Shown: positions 26,125 through 34,610, counted from the stretch's first letter. The stretch is DNA of 64,000 nucleotides from Oxalobacteraceae bacterium (GCA_021298555.1 JAJTGE010000007.1:1-64000), one strand, 5' to 3'. The notes: generated from the sequence alone by a model not told the origin. Program-made: numbers and translations.

Positions 26125-26979
26125 ATGAAGATCGTATTGAGAGTCATGGGGCATGCACTGTATCAACGTATAACCAAAGCATTAGCTTCAACCAAATCGC
26201 CTTTCCCACGCGCCGGCACGGAAGGCAAACTGATCAACTGGCAACTCGTACCACTAACACCTCCATTTAATTCCGACTACGTAGAAAATCCTACAGGCGA
26301 GTTATCGGTCGTCATCATGGAAGCGCAAGATCTGGCAACCATAGAAAATTTACGCATGATAGAACGCCGTGAATCACTCCATGTGCGATCCAAGCACGGC
26401 CTCACACAGGAAATAACACCTGTTGTAATGGTATTGGGAAAAGAAATACCAGCTGCAGAATTACTTGATATGCCAGAAATCGTATTTGACTGGCTGACCG
26501 AACCCGTATCGTTAGATGATCTGGTGCGACGTATTTTTGCCAGTTTAAAACGTAATCAGCGCCTACGCTCTGAACATGGTTACGGTGTTTTAACGTTGCT
26601 TCCTGATTCACGCATGCTTTGCTATGCCGGCGATACGGCGCAGTTAACAGCCTCCGAGGTTGCAGTTGCCGAATTATTTCTTAATCATTTCGGAACCCTC
26701 ATACCTACCGAAGATATTCATTTACTTTTTAAGCTCTCAGGACGGTCTACCGAGGGCAGTAATATTAGGGTAACAATGTTTCAGTTGCGCTTCAAAATTG
26801 AGGCCGTCACCCGATGTCAATTTACCTTAACGAACGCCTACAATTCGGGCTACGTCATGCGTCACGTTAACGCGTATGACTCAAAACCACCCGCGCCCAC
26901 ACTAGAGGCATGGCAGGAAACCGCCAAGTATGATTACCTGCCGCCGATCTGGCGTCCGGGCTCAGGAAGCCTGTCATAA
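26125..26979 (+). CDS. Response-regulator-like protein with degenerate receiver and OmpR-type winged helix
   Basis: A 284-residue protein. The C-terminal part (about 165-250) is a clear OmpR/PhoB-type DNA-binding domain (LTASEVAVAELFLNHFG...NIRVTMFQLRFKIE...NAYNSGYVMR). The N-terminal part (about 1-150) has the alternating strand/helix pattern of a receiver, ending in FDWLTEPVSLDDLVRRI, like the usual DYLxKPF end. However, the phosphoacceptor Asp is not found (strand 3 reads VVIMEAQD), the first acidic pair is missing, and the Lys of KP is Glu. It is probably a phosphorylation-independent regulator. No histidine kinase is adjacent. A 35-residue proline-rich tail follows the DNA-binding domain. 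Confidence 0.8.
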   Translation: MKIVLRVMGHALYQRITKALASTKSPFPRAGTEGKLINWQLVPLTPPFNSDYVENPTGELSVVIMEAQDLATIENLRMIERRESLHVRSKHGLTQEITPVVMVLGKEIPAAELLDMPEIVFDWLTEPVSLDDLVRRIFASLKRNQRLRSEHGYGVLTLLPDSRMLCYAGDTAQLTASEVAVAELFLNHFGTLIPTEDIHLLFKLSGRSTEGSNIRVTMFQLRFKIEAVTRCQFTLTNAYNSGYVMRHVNAYDSKPPAPTLEAWQETAKYDYLPPIWRPGSGSLS

Positions 26980-27086
26980 AAGGATGGCGGCATGATTTGC
27001 GGCATAATTCTGTCTAATTCCATCAAATACGGCGCTCGCCACTGCGACACCGCGTTTTTGTTGATGCCAGAAAGCCGAAACAACGT

Positions 27087-27764
27087 ATGTATCACCAGAC
27101 TACCACCGAGCCTTCCCTCTCCCTTGAGCACGCTGCACACTGCGCCCTACCCACTCCCTGGGCGACATTTGAACTGCATGCGTTTGTTGAAAAATCCAGC
27201 GGTAAAGAACATCTCGCACTTACACTAGGCTCCATTGATGATGGTCAGCCAGTACTAGCCCGCATACATTCCGAATGTTTGACAGGAGACACCCTGTTTA
27301 GCCTGCGCTGCGATTGTGGTACCCAGCTAGAGTCTGCGTTAAAGCAAATAGCCAAAGAAGGCCGCGGCATAGTGCTTTATCTTCGACAAGAAGGCCGTGG
27401 TATCGGTTTGCTCAATAAAATCCGCGCCTATGGCCTCCAAGAATTAGGTGCTGATACTGTAGAAGCCAATCATCAGTTGGGATTTGCTGATGATCTAAGA
27501 AGCTACGCACTGTGCGGCCCTCTGTTCAATCACTTTGGAATTCAGTCATTGCGTTTAATGACGAACAACCCACGCAAAATCACCGCTCTGGAAGAATTAG
27601 GACTACACGTCGAGAGAGTAGAACACGTTGCTGGCAGCACGCGTTTTAACTCACACTATCTTGCAACCAAAGCCCATAAGTTAGGCCATCTGCTTCCGCA
27701 AGCGCCAGCTCACACCACCGGGCCTGCGACTAATCCCCTAGCGACACCAATCACAAAAAAATAA
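27087..27764 (+). CDS. ribA: GTP cyclohydrolase II
   Basis: A 225-residue enzyme for the first step of riboflavin synthesis, opening GTP to the diaminopyrimidine. Zinc site C-x10-C-x-C in [20 protein letters not shown]-binding [27 protein letters not shown]. Very close to E. coli RibA across its whole length, plus a 25-residue C-terminal tail rich in Pro/Ala/Thr. It stands alone, without ribB or ribH, and no FMN riboswitch was seen in the short leader. Binding site before the ATG is weak. Confidence 0.95.
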   Translation: MYHQTTTEPSLSLEHAAHCALPTPWATFELHAFVEKSSGKEHLALTLGSIDDGQPVLARIHSECLTGDTLFSLRCDCGTQLESALKQIAKEGRGIVLYLRQEGRGIGLLNKIRAYGLQELGADTVEANHQLGFADDLRSYALCGPLFNHFGIQSLRLMTNNPRKITALEELGLHVERVEHVAGSTRFNSHYLATKAHKLGHLLPQAPAHTTGPATNPLATPITKK

Positions 27765-27812
27765 CGCGCTCAATCAGACGCTCGTCGTTTGTATTTTTTA
27801 AGGTCTTTACTC

Positions 27813-28931
27813 ATGACTACCCCGCTACTTTTTACACCCTTACAACTGGGCCCTGTGCATCTGCCTAACCGCATCATGGTTTCGCCCATGTGTCAGTACT
27901 CTGCTGTTGACGGTAATGTCAATGAATGGCACCACGCACATTTAGGTTCACTTGCGCTGTCAGGTGCTGGTTTGCTGTTTATTGAAGCAACGGCTATAAG
28001 CCCTGAAGGACGAATCACACCCGGCTGCGTAGGGTTGTACAACGACGATAATTTTGCTGCATTAAAAAAATTAGTCGATTACTTGCGCGCTGTATCGCCT
28101 ATCAAACTAGCTATACAGCTAGGGCATGCAGGCAGAAAAGCTTCCAGTCGCAGACCCTGGGAAGGAGGCGAATTAATGACACCTGATGAGGGCGGTTGGA
28201 AAACCTACGCGCCTTCAGCGCTAGCTCATAAAGAGGGTGAATTAATTCCTGCTGAATTAAGCAAACAACAGATTACCGATTTACTAAACAGTTTTGCTAT
28301 CAGTACTCGTCGTGCTCGCGACCTCGGTTTGGATGTCATTGAAGTGCATGCTGCACACGGTTATTTGCTGCATGAATTTTTATCACCGATATCCAATACT
28401 CGCACTGATGAATACGGCGGGTCATTGGAAAATCGCATGCGCTTTGTTTTAGAGGCTTACAAAACAGTGCGTGAATCAGCCGGTACCGGTATAGCCGTAG
28501 GCGCCCGCTTGTCTGCAACGGATTGGGTTGAAGGTGGATGGGATGTTGAGCAAAGCATCGTTTTGTCTAAGCGTCTCGAGGCCATGGGAGCTGATTTTCT
28601 GGATATTTCATCGGGCGGTGTGTCACCTCACCAAAAAATCACCTTGGGCCCAGGTTACCAAGTTCCGCTCGCAGAAAAAATCAAAGCCGAGGTAAAGATT
28701 CCTATCATTACCGTCGGCTTAATCACCGAACCCAAGCAAGCTGAGGCCATACTTGAGCAAGGTAAGGCCGATATGGTTGCACTGGCTCGCGCCATGATTG
28801 CAGATCCACGTTGGCCATGGCGCGCTGCAGCAGAACTAGGTGGCAGCGTGAGCGGCTCACCACAATATTACCGATGCCTGCCATCGGGCTACCCTTCTGT
28901 ATTTGGCGCGATAAAAACAGCGCAGCGCTAA
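27813..28931 (+). CDS. Old yellow enzyme family NADH:flavin oxidoreductase (YqjM/XenA-like)
   Basis: A 372-residue TIM-barrel FMN enzyme. Motifs of the YqjM/XenA branch are visible: NRIMVSPMCQYSA (Cys26-type flavin-tuning Cys in PMCQYS), QLGHAGRKAS, HAAHGYLLHEFLSP (substrate His pair) and NTRTDEYGGSLENRMRF. It reduces activated alkenes such as enones, nitroesters or maleimides. I prefer ATG 27813 (preceded by AAGG) over the ATG at 27789, because the family starts near TPLLFTPLQLG. Its physiological substrate is unknown. Confidence 0.93.
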   Translation: MTTPLLFTPLQLGPVHLPNRIMVSPMCQYSAVDGNVNEWHHAHLGSLALSGAGLLFIEATAISPEGRITPGCVGLYNDDNFAALKKLVDYLRAVSPIKLAIQLGHAGRKASSRRPWEGGELMTPDEGGWKTYAPSALAHKEGELIPAELSKQQITDLLNSFAISTRRARDLGLDVIEVHAAHGYLLHEFLSPISNTRTDEYGGSLENRMRFVLEAYKTVRESAGTGIAVGARLSATDWVEGGWDVEQSIVLSKRLEAMGADFLDISSGGVSPHQKITLGPGYQVPLAEKIKAEVKIPIITVGLITEPKQAEAILEQGKADMVALARAMIADPRWPWRAAAELGGSVSGSPQYYRCLPSGYPSVFGAIKTAQR

Positions 28932-29127
28932 ACTAATCAGTGCATCTTTAGAAACCCAGTACAAGAATTTTCATCCTTGGGTGAAAATTTCGCTGTATTA
29001 CTCACCGACGGAACGTGGACAAGGTTTCAAGCGTTCAATATCATGGCGGGTTACATAATAACAAGGGGCTCATCGCTCGCCATGCGAAGATGAAGCCAGA
29101 CATAAAGTCTTTTCAGGAGATACGATT

Positions 29128-30780
29128 ATGTGGTCACAAATCTACGACCCATTTAATAACGTTTGGCTGTCCACACTTGCGGCTGCCATTCCGGTTGTGG
29201 TGATGCTGGCCGCTCTGGCCTTCTTTCATATCAAAGCGCACATTGCTGCATTGATGGGATTGATTGCCGCGCTGGTCGTTGCCATTTGGGGTTTCACCAT
29301 GCCAGCCAACGTCGCGGTATCAGCCGCTTTGTATGGCGCTGCCTATGGCTTGTTTCCTATCGGTTGGATTATTCTCAACGTTATCTTTTTGTATCAGCTC
29401 ACCGAGCGCAAAGGTCAATTCACCATACTGCGCGAAAGCATAGCGGGTATTAGTAGCGATAGACGATTGCAGTTATTGCTGATCGCTTTTTCGTTTGGTG
29501 CATTTTTTGAAGGTGCCGGTGGATTCGGCACACCAGTTGCTGTGACCGGTGCCATGCTGATTGGTTTAGGCTTTGCACCGTTAGCTGCCTCCGGTTTATC
29601 ATTGATTGCAAATACAGCGCCTGTTGCCTACGGTGCTTTAGGAACACCTATCATCGCGCTGGCTGCGGTCACGGGTCTTGATATGCTGGAGTTATCCGGC
29701 ATGGTCGGTCGTCAGTTGCCTGTGTTTTCGTTGATCGTACCGTTTTGGTTGATTTGGGCTTTCTGCGGTTTTCGCGGCATGTTGGCTATTTGGCCGGCCG
29801 TATTAGTTGCTGGTGCCGCCTTCGCGATTCCTCAGTATTACATCTCCAACTACCACGGCCCTTGGTTGGTGGATGTGGGCGCAGCGGTCTCGTCCATGGT
29901 CTGTCTTACGCTATTTCTAAAAGTCTGGCAGCCCAAAGAAATTTGGACTTCGCCTACCGGCAAGTTTGACGATAACGAGAAAAATCCTGCACCTAACGCC
30001 GGTGGTCACGGTTACACCCGCGCAGAAGTCATGAATGCGTGGACACCCTGGCTGGTATTGTCAGTGGTGGTTCTGATGTGGGGTATCCCCGAATGGAAAA
30101 AAGCCCTGGATGGCATTTCCATCATCAAAATTGAGTGGTCGCATTTGCACATGCTGGTTCAAAAAATGCCTCCTGTAGCAGCTGTACCCAAAGTAGAAGA
30201 AGCAATTTTTAAACTCAATTGGTTGTCTGCGACCGGTACCGGTATTTTCATATCAGCGGTAGTGTCCGCCTTCCTGATGGGCTACAAAATTCGTGAAATG
30301 CTGGCAGTCTATTGGGATACATTCAAATTACTGCGTTATTCACTGCTAACCATTGCTGCCATGCTGGCCCTAGGTTATGCAACACGTTATTCAGGTGTTG
30401 ATTCTGCACTGGGCTTGGCATTTGCAAACACCGGTGTTTTTTATCCATTCTTTGGAACCTTGCTCGGTTGGTTAGGCGTAGCCTTGACTGGTTCAGATAC
30501 AGCATCGAATGTACTGTTTGGTGGCTTACAACGAACTTCGGCTGAGCAGCTCGGTCTGAGCCCAGTACTGATGGCAGCAGCCAATTCTTCAGGTGGCGTC
30601 ATGGGCAAAATGGTCGATGCGCAATCGATTGTGGTCGCATCGACTGCCACCAAATGGTACGGCCATGAAGGTGAAATTTTGCGTTACGTTTTCTTCCACT
30701 CGATAGCACTCGCTGCACTCGTGGGTATATTGGTGACACTGCAAGCGTATGTTCATCCGTTCACACTATTAGTGAAATAA
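29128..30780 (+). CDS. lldP: L-lactate permease (LctP/LldP family)
   Basis: A 550-residue polytopic membrane protein, the length of E. coli LldP (551). The conserved GAGGFGTPVAVTGAMLIGLGF and GYATRYSGVDSALGLAFA segments are present, and the C-terminal TGSDTASNVLFGGLQ and ANSSGGVMGKMVDAQSIVVAS regions are complete. Imports L-lactate (also glycolate) with protons. No lactate dehydrogenase gene is adjacent. Preceded by CAGGAG; followed by an intrinsic terminator, so it ends its transcript. Confidence 0.95.
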   Translation: MWSQIYDPFNNVWLSTLAAAIPVVVMLAALAFFHIKAHIAALMGLIAALVVAIWGFTMPANVAVSAALYGAAYGLFPIGWIILNVIFLYQLTERKGQFTILRESIAGISSDRRLQLLLIAFSFGAFFEGAGGFGTPVAVTGAMLIGLGFAPLAASGLSLIANTAPVAYGALGTPIIALAAVTGLDMLELSGMVGRQLPVFSLIVPFWLIWAFCGFRGMLAIWPAVLVAGAAFAIPQYYISNYHGPWLVDVGAAVSSMVCLTLFLKVWQPKEIWTSPTGKFDDNEKNPAPNAGGHGYTRAEVMNAWTPWLVLSVVVLMWGIPEWKKALDGISIIKIEWSHLHMLVQKMPPVAAVPKVEEAIFKLNWLSATGTGIFISAVVSAFLMGYKIREMLAVYWDTFKLLRYSLLTIAAMLALGYATRYSGVDSALGLAFANTGVFYPFFGTLLGWLGVALTGSDTASNVLFGGLQRTSAEQLGLSPVLMAAANSSGGVMGKMVDAQSIVVASTATKWYGHEGEILRYVFFHSIALAALVGILVTLQAYVHPFTLLVK

Positions 30781-30802
30781 GTTATTACCTTTTTTTGTAT
30801 AC

Positions 30803-30841
30803 AAAACCGTGCAGTGCTGCAAAGCCTGCGCGGTTTTTTTT
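30803..30841 (+). terminator. Intrinsic terminator after lldP
   Basis: Twelve-base stem AAAACCGTGCAG/CTGCGCGGTTTT with one G-T wobble and an 11-base loop, running into eight T. It lies 22 bases after the lactate permease stop. Confidence 0.85.
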
Positions 30842-31044
30842 CATCTAAAAAAAATTAAAACAATTAAATAATTTCTATACGGTTTTTTCTAATCTACAAA
30901 CATGCAGTCGATTCTTGAGGCCTCTCAAGTAAAGTCTCAATCCATTTGCAATCATTAGCCTCCAAGATAACCATACGCTGTACGTGACGCAGAAGCTTGC
31001 GTTGCAATGATCGAGGTTCATCTTTTCTATTTTTAGGAGCGACT

Positions 31045-31869
31045 ATGAATGGCATTCAACAATGGGGCGGCTATAGCGGTCAGCAGTTAGCACCGCAGGG
31101 TCTGCTAGGTAGCATGATCGGTGGAACATTAGGAGGCATAGCCGGAAGTGAGCTCGGTGGCTTGGCAGGCAATGCAAATTGGGGCAATCAGCTAGGTCAA
31201 ACGCTGGGTGGAATCGGCGGCGCACTTCTTCCGTTTCAAATGGATCCGATAACGCAGGCTTATGCACAGCAGCAGCAACTTGCACCACAAGGATTTTTCG
31301 GTAACCTGATAGGACAAATAGGGCGTCCACTGGGTAGCACCATAGGCGGCATCTTTGGTCGATCAGGTTTAGGCGGTCAAATAGGAAACGTCGCTGGTCA
31401 GTTGGGTCGTTTACTACCGTTTCAGGCCGATGCGATTCAACAAGCCAACGCAATTCAACAAGCCAACGCAATTCAACAGCAACTGCAGCAACTGCAGCAG
31501 CTTCAACAACTCCAGCAACTCCAACAACAACAGCAGCAGTTAATGCCGCAAGGTGTGTATGGCAATTTTCTGGGGCAAATAGGACAACCGGTTGGTGCAG
31601 CCATAGGCGGTATTTATGGCCAGCCTGCGTTGGGTGGAGCTATCGGTAACTTGGTCGGACAAGTTGGTCGGCTGATGCCATTCCAAACGGATGCACTACA
31701 ACAAGCCTGCGCGCAGCAGATGCAACAACTACAGCAACTTCAGCAACTACAACAGATGCAGCAATTGCAGCAACTCGCGCAGCAGATCGCACAACAACAA
31801 CAGCCTTATCAAACCTACCAAGGTGGAATTCAACAAGGCTATGCAGGATCGCAGCAAACGCTGCATTGA
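31045..31869 (+). CDS. Three-module glycine-zipper / glutamine-rich repeat protein, unknown
   Basis: A 274-residue protein, start ATG 31045 behind AGGAG (an upstream ATG-like extension at 30997 has no binding site). It consists of three copies of one module starting at 31081, 31273 and 31534. Each begins QQL(A/M)PQG, continues with a glycine-spaced stretch (GxxxGxxGxxxGxxIGGxxG), and ends G(R)LLPFQxD, followed by a Gln-rich linker. The first module is slightly diverged. Linkers 2 and 3 contain runs of QQL triplets that should form coiled coil or an aggregation-prone segment. There is no signal peptide. GxxxG zippers are typical of membrane-inserting or tightly packed helices. I know no family for it. 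The peptidase two genes downstream is a candidate processing enzyme. Confidence 0.75.
   Translation: MNGIQQWGGYSGQQLAPQGLLGSMIGGTLGGIAGSELGGLAGNANWGNQLGQTLGGIGGALLPFQMDPITQAYAQQQQLAPQGFFGNLIGQIGRPLGSTIGGIFGRSGLGGQIGNVAGQLGRLLPFQADAIQQANAIQQANAIQQQLQQLQQLQQLQQLQQQQQQLMPQGVYGNFLGQIGQPVGAAIGGIYGQPALGGAIGNLVGQVGRLMPFQTDALQQACAQQMQQLQQLQQLQQMQQLQQLAQQIAQQQQPYQTYQGGIQQGYAGSQQTLH
31432..31479 (+). repeat. 18-bp tandem repeat in Gln-linker of the repeat protein
   Basis: The 18-mer GCRATTCAACAAGCCAAC occurs at 31432-31449 and 31450-31467, and begins a third time at 31468 before turning into CAG/CAA triplets. It encodes AIQQAN repeats. The exactness (one mismatch) suggests recent slippage or unequal crossing-over, so length variation between strains is likely. 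Confidence 0.8.
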
Positions 31870-31934
31870 TTGGCGGTATATCAACACTAGCTTCCTGCCG
31901 CTTTATGCGGCAGGATTTCTAGACAGGACATCGT

Positions 31935-32198
31935 ATGCAGACACTCGAAGAAAAATCCGGCTCTGGTCGCTATCTGATTAGTTGCGTTAACCCCGACAAA
32001 CTGAATGAGTTCATCAGTACCGGCTATGAAGATCCATCAATACAGTTGATCGATACCGTTGGACCGATAGGCTCACCTCATACCGCTGTGTATGAGATGT
32101 CCCATGCTAAAGCTGCGCAGCTCAAACAACTATTTAGCACCGTCGGTGAGCTAAAAATCGAGGCTGACCAATCATTGTCAATGTTTGAAAAACAGTAA
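31935..32198 (+). CDS. Stand-alone homologue of the S8 peptidase N-terminal domain (putative trans propeptide/inhibitor)
   Basis: An 87-residue protein without signal peptide or Cys-rich features. Residues 12-85 align with about residues 58-155 of the peptidase encoded 35 bases downstream. Shared landmarks in order: Y/F-LI, then P-x-I-x-(L/I)-ID-x-VGP, STAV/HTAV, KA, G-x-L-x-x-E-x-DQ-x-L. The peptidase version has an 11-residue insertion after VGP. In subtilases the N-terminal propeptide acts as folding helper and inhibitor, and stand-alone I9-type inhibitors exist in other organisms. The same role here is inference. Its start has only a weak binding site (GGAC). Confidence 0.75.
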   Translation: MQTLEEKSGSGRYLISCVNPDKLNEFISTGYEDPSIQLIDTVGPIGSPHTAVYEMSHAKAAQLKQLFSTVGELKIEADQSLSMFEKQ

Positions 32199-32232
32199 TT
32201 CCTTATCGGTCGATTAATGGGAAAGGACTACC

Positions 32233-34146
32233 ATGGCTAGCAAATCGGAGTCATCTGCAACTGAAACGCAAAGTAGTACAAGTGCGGCATCAGATACCAG
32301 TGGTGCGCAGAGCGGTGCATCAAGCACTACAACTGCTGCGGCCTCTGGCACCTCATCTGCCAGCGCTCAAGGAGGTAAAACACGCGAACTAAAGCAACGC
32401 AAAGGCCAGTTTCTGATTGCGCCGCGACGTAATCCACAAATGCAAATGATGGGGCTGTCCCCTATGCAGTTTTCTGCTGTCGAACAGGCCTTGCGAGAAA
32501 GTCCTGACATAGAAATCATCGATCGTGTTGGACCTAAGCATGCGGTTGGAACGCTGGCAACGGGCATGCCCGACAGCACCGCTGTGCTGGTGGCACGCAT
32601 GACTGACGACAAGGCGCGTTCACTCTCCCTGCAAGCACAAGGACAACTCATCGTCGAGCGCGATCAGCCATTGCAGCTGCTCGACGTTAATTACCCACAG
32701 GTGTCGCTCGTGAACTGCAATCTACCCACGACAGGTACTGCATTCACAGCAGAATTTCTTGTGCTGGGCAATGGCAATCCTGTTAAAGATGCCGAAGTCT
32801 ATTTGTTTGGTGGTTTGCTTCCCGCAACCGGTATCACGGATGCCAAGGGTCGCGTTAAGCTCAGCCTTATCGGTGAAACAGCGCAAAGTTTGCGACGGCT
32901 TTACGTAAAGCCACGCATGGATTACTGGAGCTTTAGTCAGGAACAACCCGACGTCAGTAACAGCGAAGTCAATGTCATAGGATTGCGCGCCCTCTCCGAC
33001 TGGCCTGCATTAGCGAATTTCCCACAACAACAGCAACTGACTTGGGGCCAGAAAGCAATGCGCTTGGATCAGCTGCCTGCACATTATCGCGGTCAAGGTA
33101 TACGTATTGCGATCGTTGATTCGGGTACAGCAACCAGTCATCAAGATCTAGTAAAAATCACCCGTGGTTATGACATCATCAATAAAACGCTTGATGCCAG
33201 CAGCTGGAGTGTAGATACCCTTTCTCATGGCTCTCATTGCGCTGGTGTCATCGCAGGTAAAGATTCAAGCTGGGGCGTACGGGGCTTTGCTCCTGAAGCA
33301 GAAATCCATACCTGCAAGCTCTTCCCCGGCGGTCAAATTAGTCAATTGATAGAAGCGCTCGAATACTGCATTGAAAAACAAATCGATGTCGTCAATCTGA
33401 GTCTGGGCGGTGCTGAACCTTCCGAGGCACTCGAGCAGCAAATCATACGTGCCAAACAAGCAGGAGTAGCATGCATAGTCGCTGCGGGTAATTCATCCGG
33501 CGCGGTGCAGTATCCGGCGTCGTCGCCCAATGTCTTGGCCGTGGCTGCGATAGGTCGCATTAATGAATTTCCACCCGATAGCTACCATGTGCAGAGCCTA
33601 ACGCCGCAAGTCGATGCCAATGGTTATTTTGCTGCGCGATTTAGTTGCTTTGGACCCGAGGTTGGCGTGTGCGCGCCAGGTGTAGCGATTACATCGTCTG
33701 TGCCAGAGAATAACTTTGCTGCATGGGATGGCACCTCCATGGCTGCGCCACATGTCACAGGGTTAGCTGCTTTAGTGCTGGCACACCATCCCGAGTTTCA
33801 AGCGGCAGTTGGTCAGCGCAGTGCTGAACGCGTTGATCGACTTTTTCAACTCATTAAAATGTCATGCCGTCAGGTGGTTCCAGGTGATCAGCGACGCACA
33901 GGGTACGGTTTGCCGGATGTAGTACGCGCCGTGGGTCTTGCACCTACCTATTCAACACAGATGATGGGTGCCGGTATGGGTACGCCCATGCTGCAAGCCT
34001 TGGCCAATGCCTACCGAGAACCACCCCGCTTAATGCCACAGCCCATGACTATGGGCATGGGTGCGTTTGATCCCTACGGGCAGTTTCGGCCTTATGTATC
34101 CAGTCCTATGACTATCCCAAGTGGATACACCTTCGGCTTGTGGTGA
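32233..34146 (+). CDS. S8 (subtilisin-family) serine peptidase with extra N-terminal domains
   Basis: A 637-residue protein. Residues 1-52: Ser/Thr/Ala-rich low complexity, no signal peptide. About 58-155: the domain shared with the small upstream protein. About 157-255: a beta-sandwich resembling carboxypeptidase-regulatory-like folds (NGNPVKDAEVYLFGG...ITDAKGRVKLSL). About 285-560: the S8 catalytic domain with Asp296 (IVDSGTA), His332 (SHGSHCAG), oxyanion Asn420 (AAGNSS) and Ser502 (GTSMAAPHVTG), all intact. About 575-637: a Met/Pro-rich tail (LMPQPMTMGMG...). The LMPQ in the tail recurs in the repeat protein. Either it acts inside the cell or leaves by a non-Sec route. AAAGGA precedes ATG 32233. 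Substrate unknown. Confidence 0.9.
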   Translation: MASKSESSATETQSSTSAASDTSGAQSGASSTTTAAASGTSSASAQGGKTRELKQRKGQFLIAPRRNPQMQMMGLSPMQFSAVEQALRESPDIEIIDRVGPKHAVGTLATGMPDSTAVLVARMTDDKARSLSLQAQGQLIVERDQPLQLLDVNYPQVSLVNCNLPTTGTAFTAEFLVLGNGNPVKDAEVYLFGGLLPATGITDAKGRVKLSLIGETAQSLRRLYVKPRMDYWSFSQEQPDVSNSEVNVIGLRALSDWPALANFPQQQQLTWGQKAMRLDQLPAHYRGQGIRIAIVDSGTATSHQDLVKITRGYDIINKTLDASSWSVDTLSHGSHCAGVIAGKDSSWGVRGFAPEAEIHTCKLFPGGQISQLIEALEYCIEKQIDVVNLSLGGAEPSEALEQQIIRAKQAGVACIVAAGNSSGAVQYPASSPNVLAVAAIGRINEFPPDSYHVQSLTPQVDANGYFAARFSCFGPEVGVCAPGVAITSSVPENNFAAWDGTSMAAPHVTGLAALVLAHHPEFQAAVGQRSAERVDRLFQLIKMSCRQVVPGDQRRTGYGLPDVVRAVGLAPTYSTQMMGAGMGTPMLQALANAYREPPRLMPQPMTMGMGAFDPYGQFRPYVSSPMTIPSGYTFGLW

Positions 34147-34189
34147 CCTTGATAGGCTGTAGGGAAACCACTTTGATGTGAGGATATTC

Positions 34190-34513
34190 ATGAAACACAC
34201 GCAACGCGATCGTCAATCACCAACCCAGTCCTATGATGAAACCTATGATCCGAATCGGCTGCTAGATACTTTGCGTGAGCGCATGCATTTGAAAAATGAT
34301 GCCGCCTTATCCAGAGCGCTGGAAGTCGCTCCGCCTGTCATTAGCAAAATACGTCATCGCACCTTGCCAGTAGGAGCTTCTTTGCTCATACGTATGCACG
34401 AAGTGACGCAGTTAAGTATTCGTGATCTGCGCGATTTGATGGGGGATCGTCGGGCGCGCTATCGTGTTTCGGATACCCAAGGAAAACAAAAACGAAAAAT
34501 GATGAATGCTTGA
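34190..34513 (+). CDS. Small XRE-like HTH protein
   Basis: A 107-residue protein. Start chosen at ATG 34190, behind GTGAGGAT. The core (about 20-75) is a lambda-repressor-type helix-turn-helix: NRLLDTLRERMHLKND, then the turn-recognition part AALSRALEV..PVISKIRH, then GASLLIRMHEVTQLSIRDLRDLM. The tail (about 80-107) is strongly basic. Similar proteins are common in Burkholderiales as small stand-alone regulators. It lies 43 bases after the peptidase gene in the same direction and could control the locus. A 12-bp palindrome follows its stop. Confidence 0.75.
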   Translation: MKHTQRDRQSPTQSYDETYDPNRLLDTLRERMHLKNDAALSRALEVAPPVISKIRHRTLPVGASLLIRMHEVTQLSIRDLRDLMGDRRARYRVSDTQGKQKRKMMNA

Positions 34514-34516
34514 TTA

Positions 34517-34545
34517 CAGGGAGTGCTGTTAACAGCACTCCCCTG
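34517..34545. promoter_or_regulatory. Near-perfect palindrome between convergent genes
   Basis: GGGAGTGCTGTT and AACAGCACTCCC (34519-34542) form a 24-base perfect palindrome. With one extra C it extends to CAG/CTG. There is no T tract on either side. It could be a strong hairpin ending the HTH transcript, or an operator for the dimeric HTH protein encoded next to it. Confidence 0.6.
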
Positions 34546-34610
34546 CGACAGGCTGTATCAACAAGCTAAAGCGACAAGGCACGCCAACACAGCAGATGAA
34601 AAAAACGCTC

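Noticed and set aside
27087-27764. FMN riboswitch before ribA
   Set aside because: The leader is short and none of the conserved RFN-element motifs is visible.
31043-31471. 142-codon frame on the minus strand across the repeat protein
   Set aside because: It is antisense to the repeat-protein gene, whose repeats and low complexity keep the opposite strand open; it has no binding site and no recognisable family.
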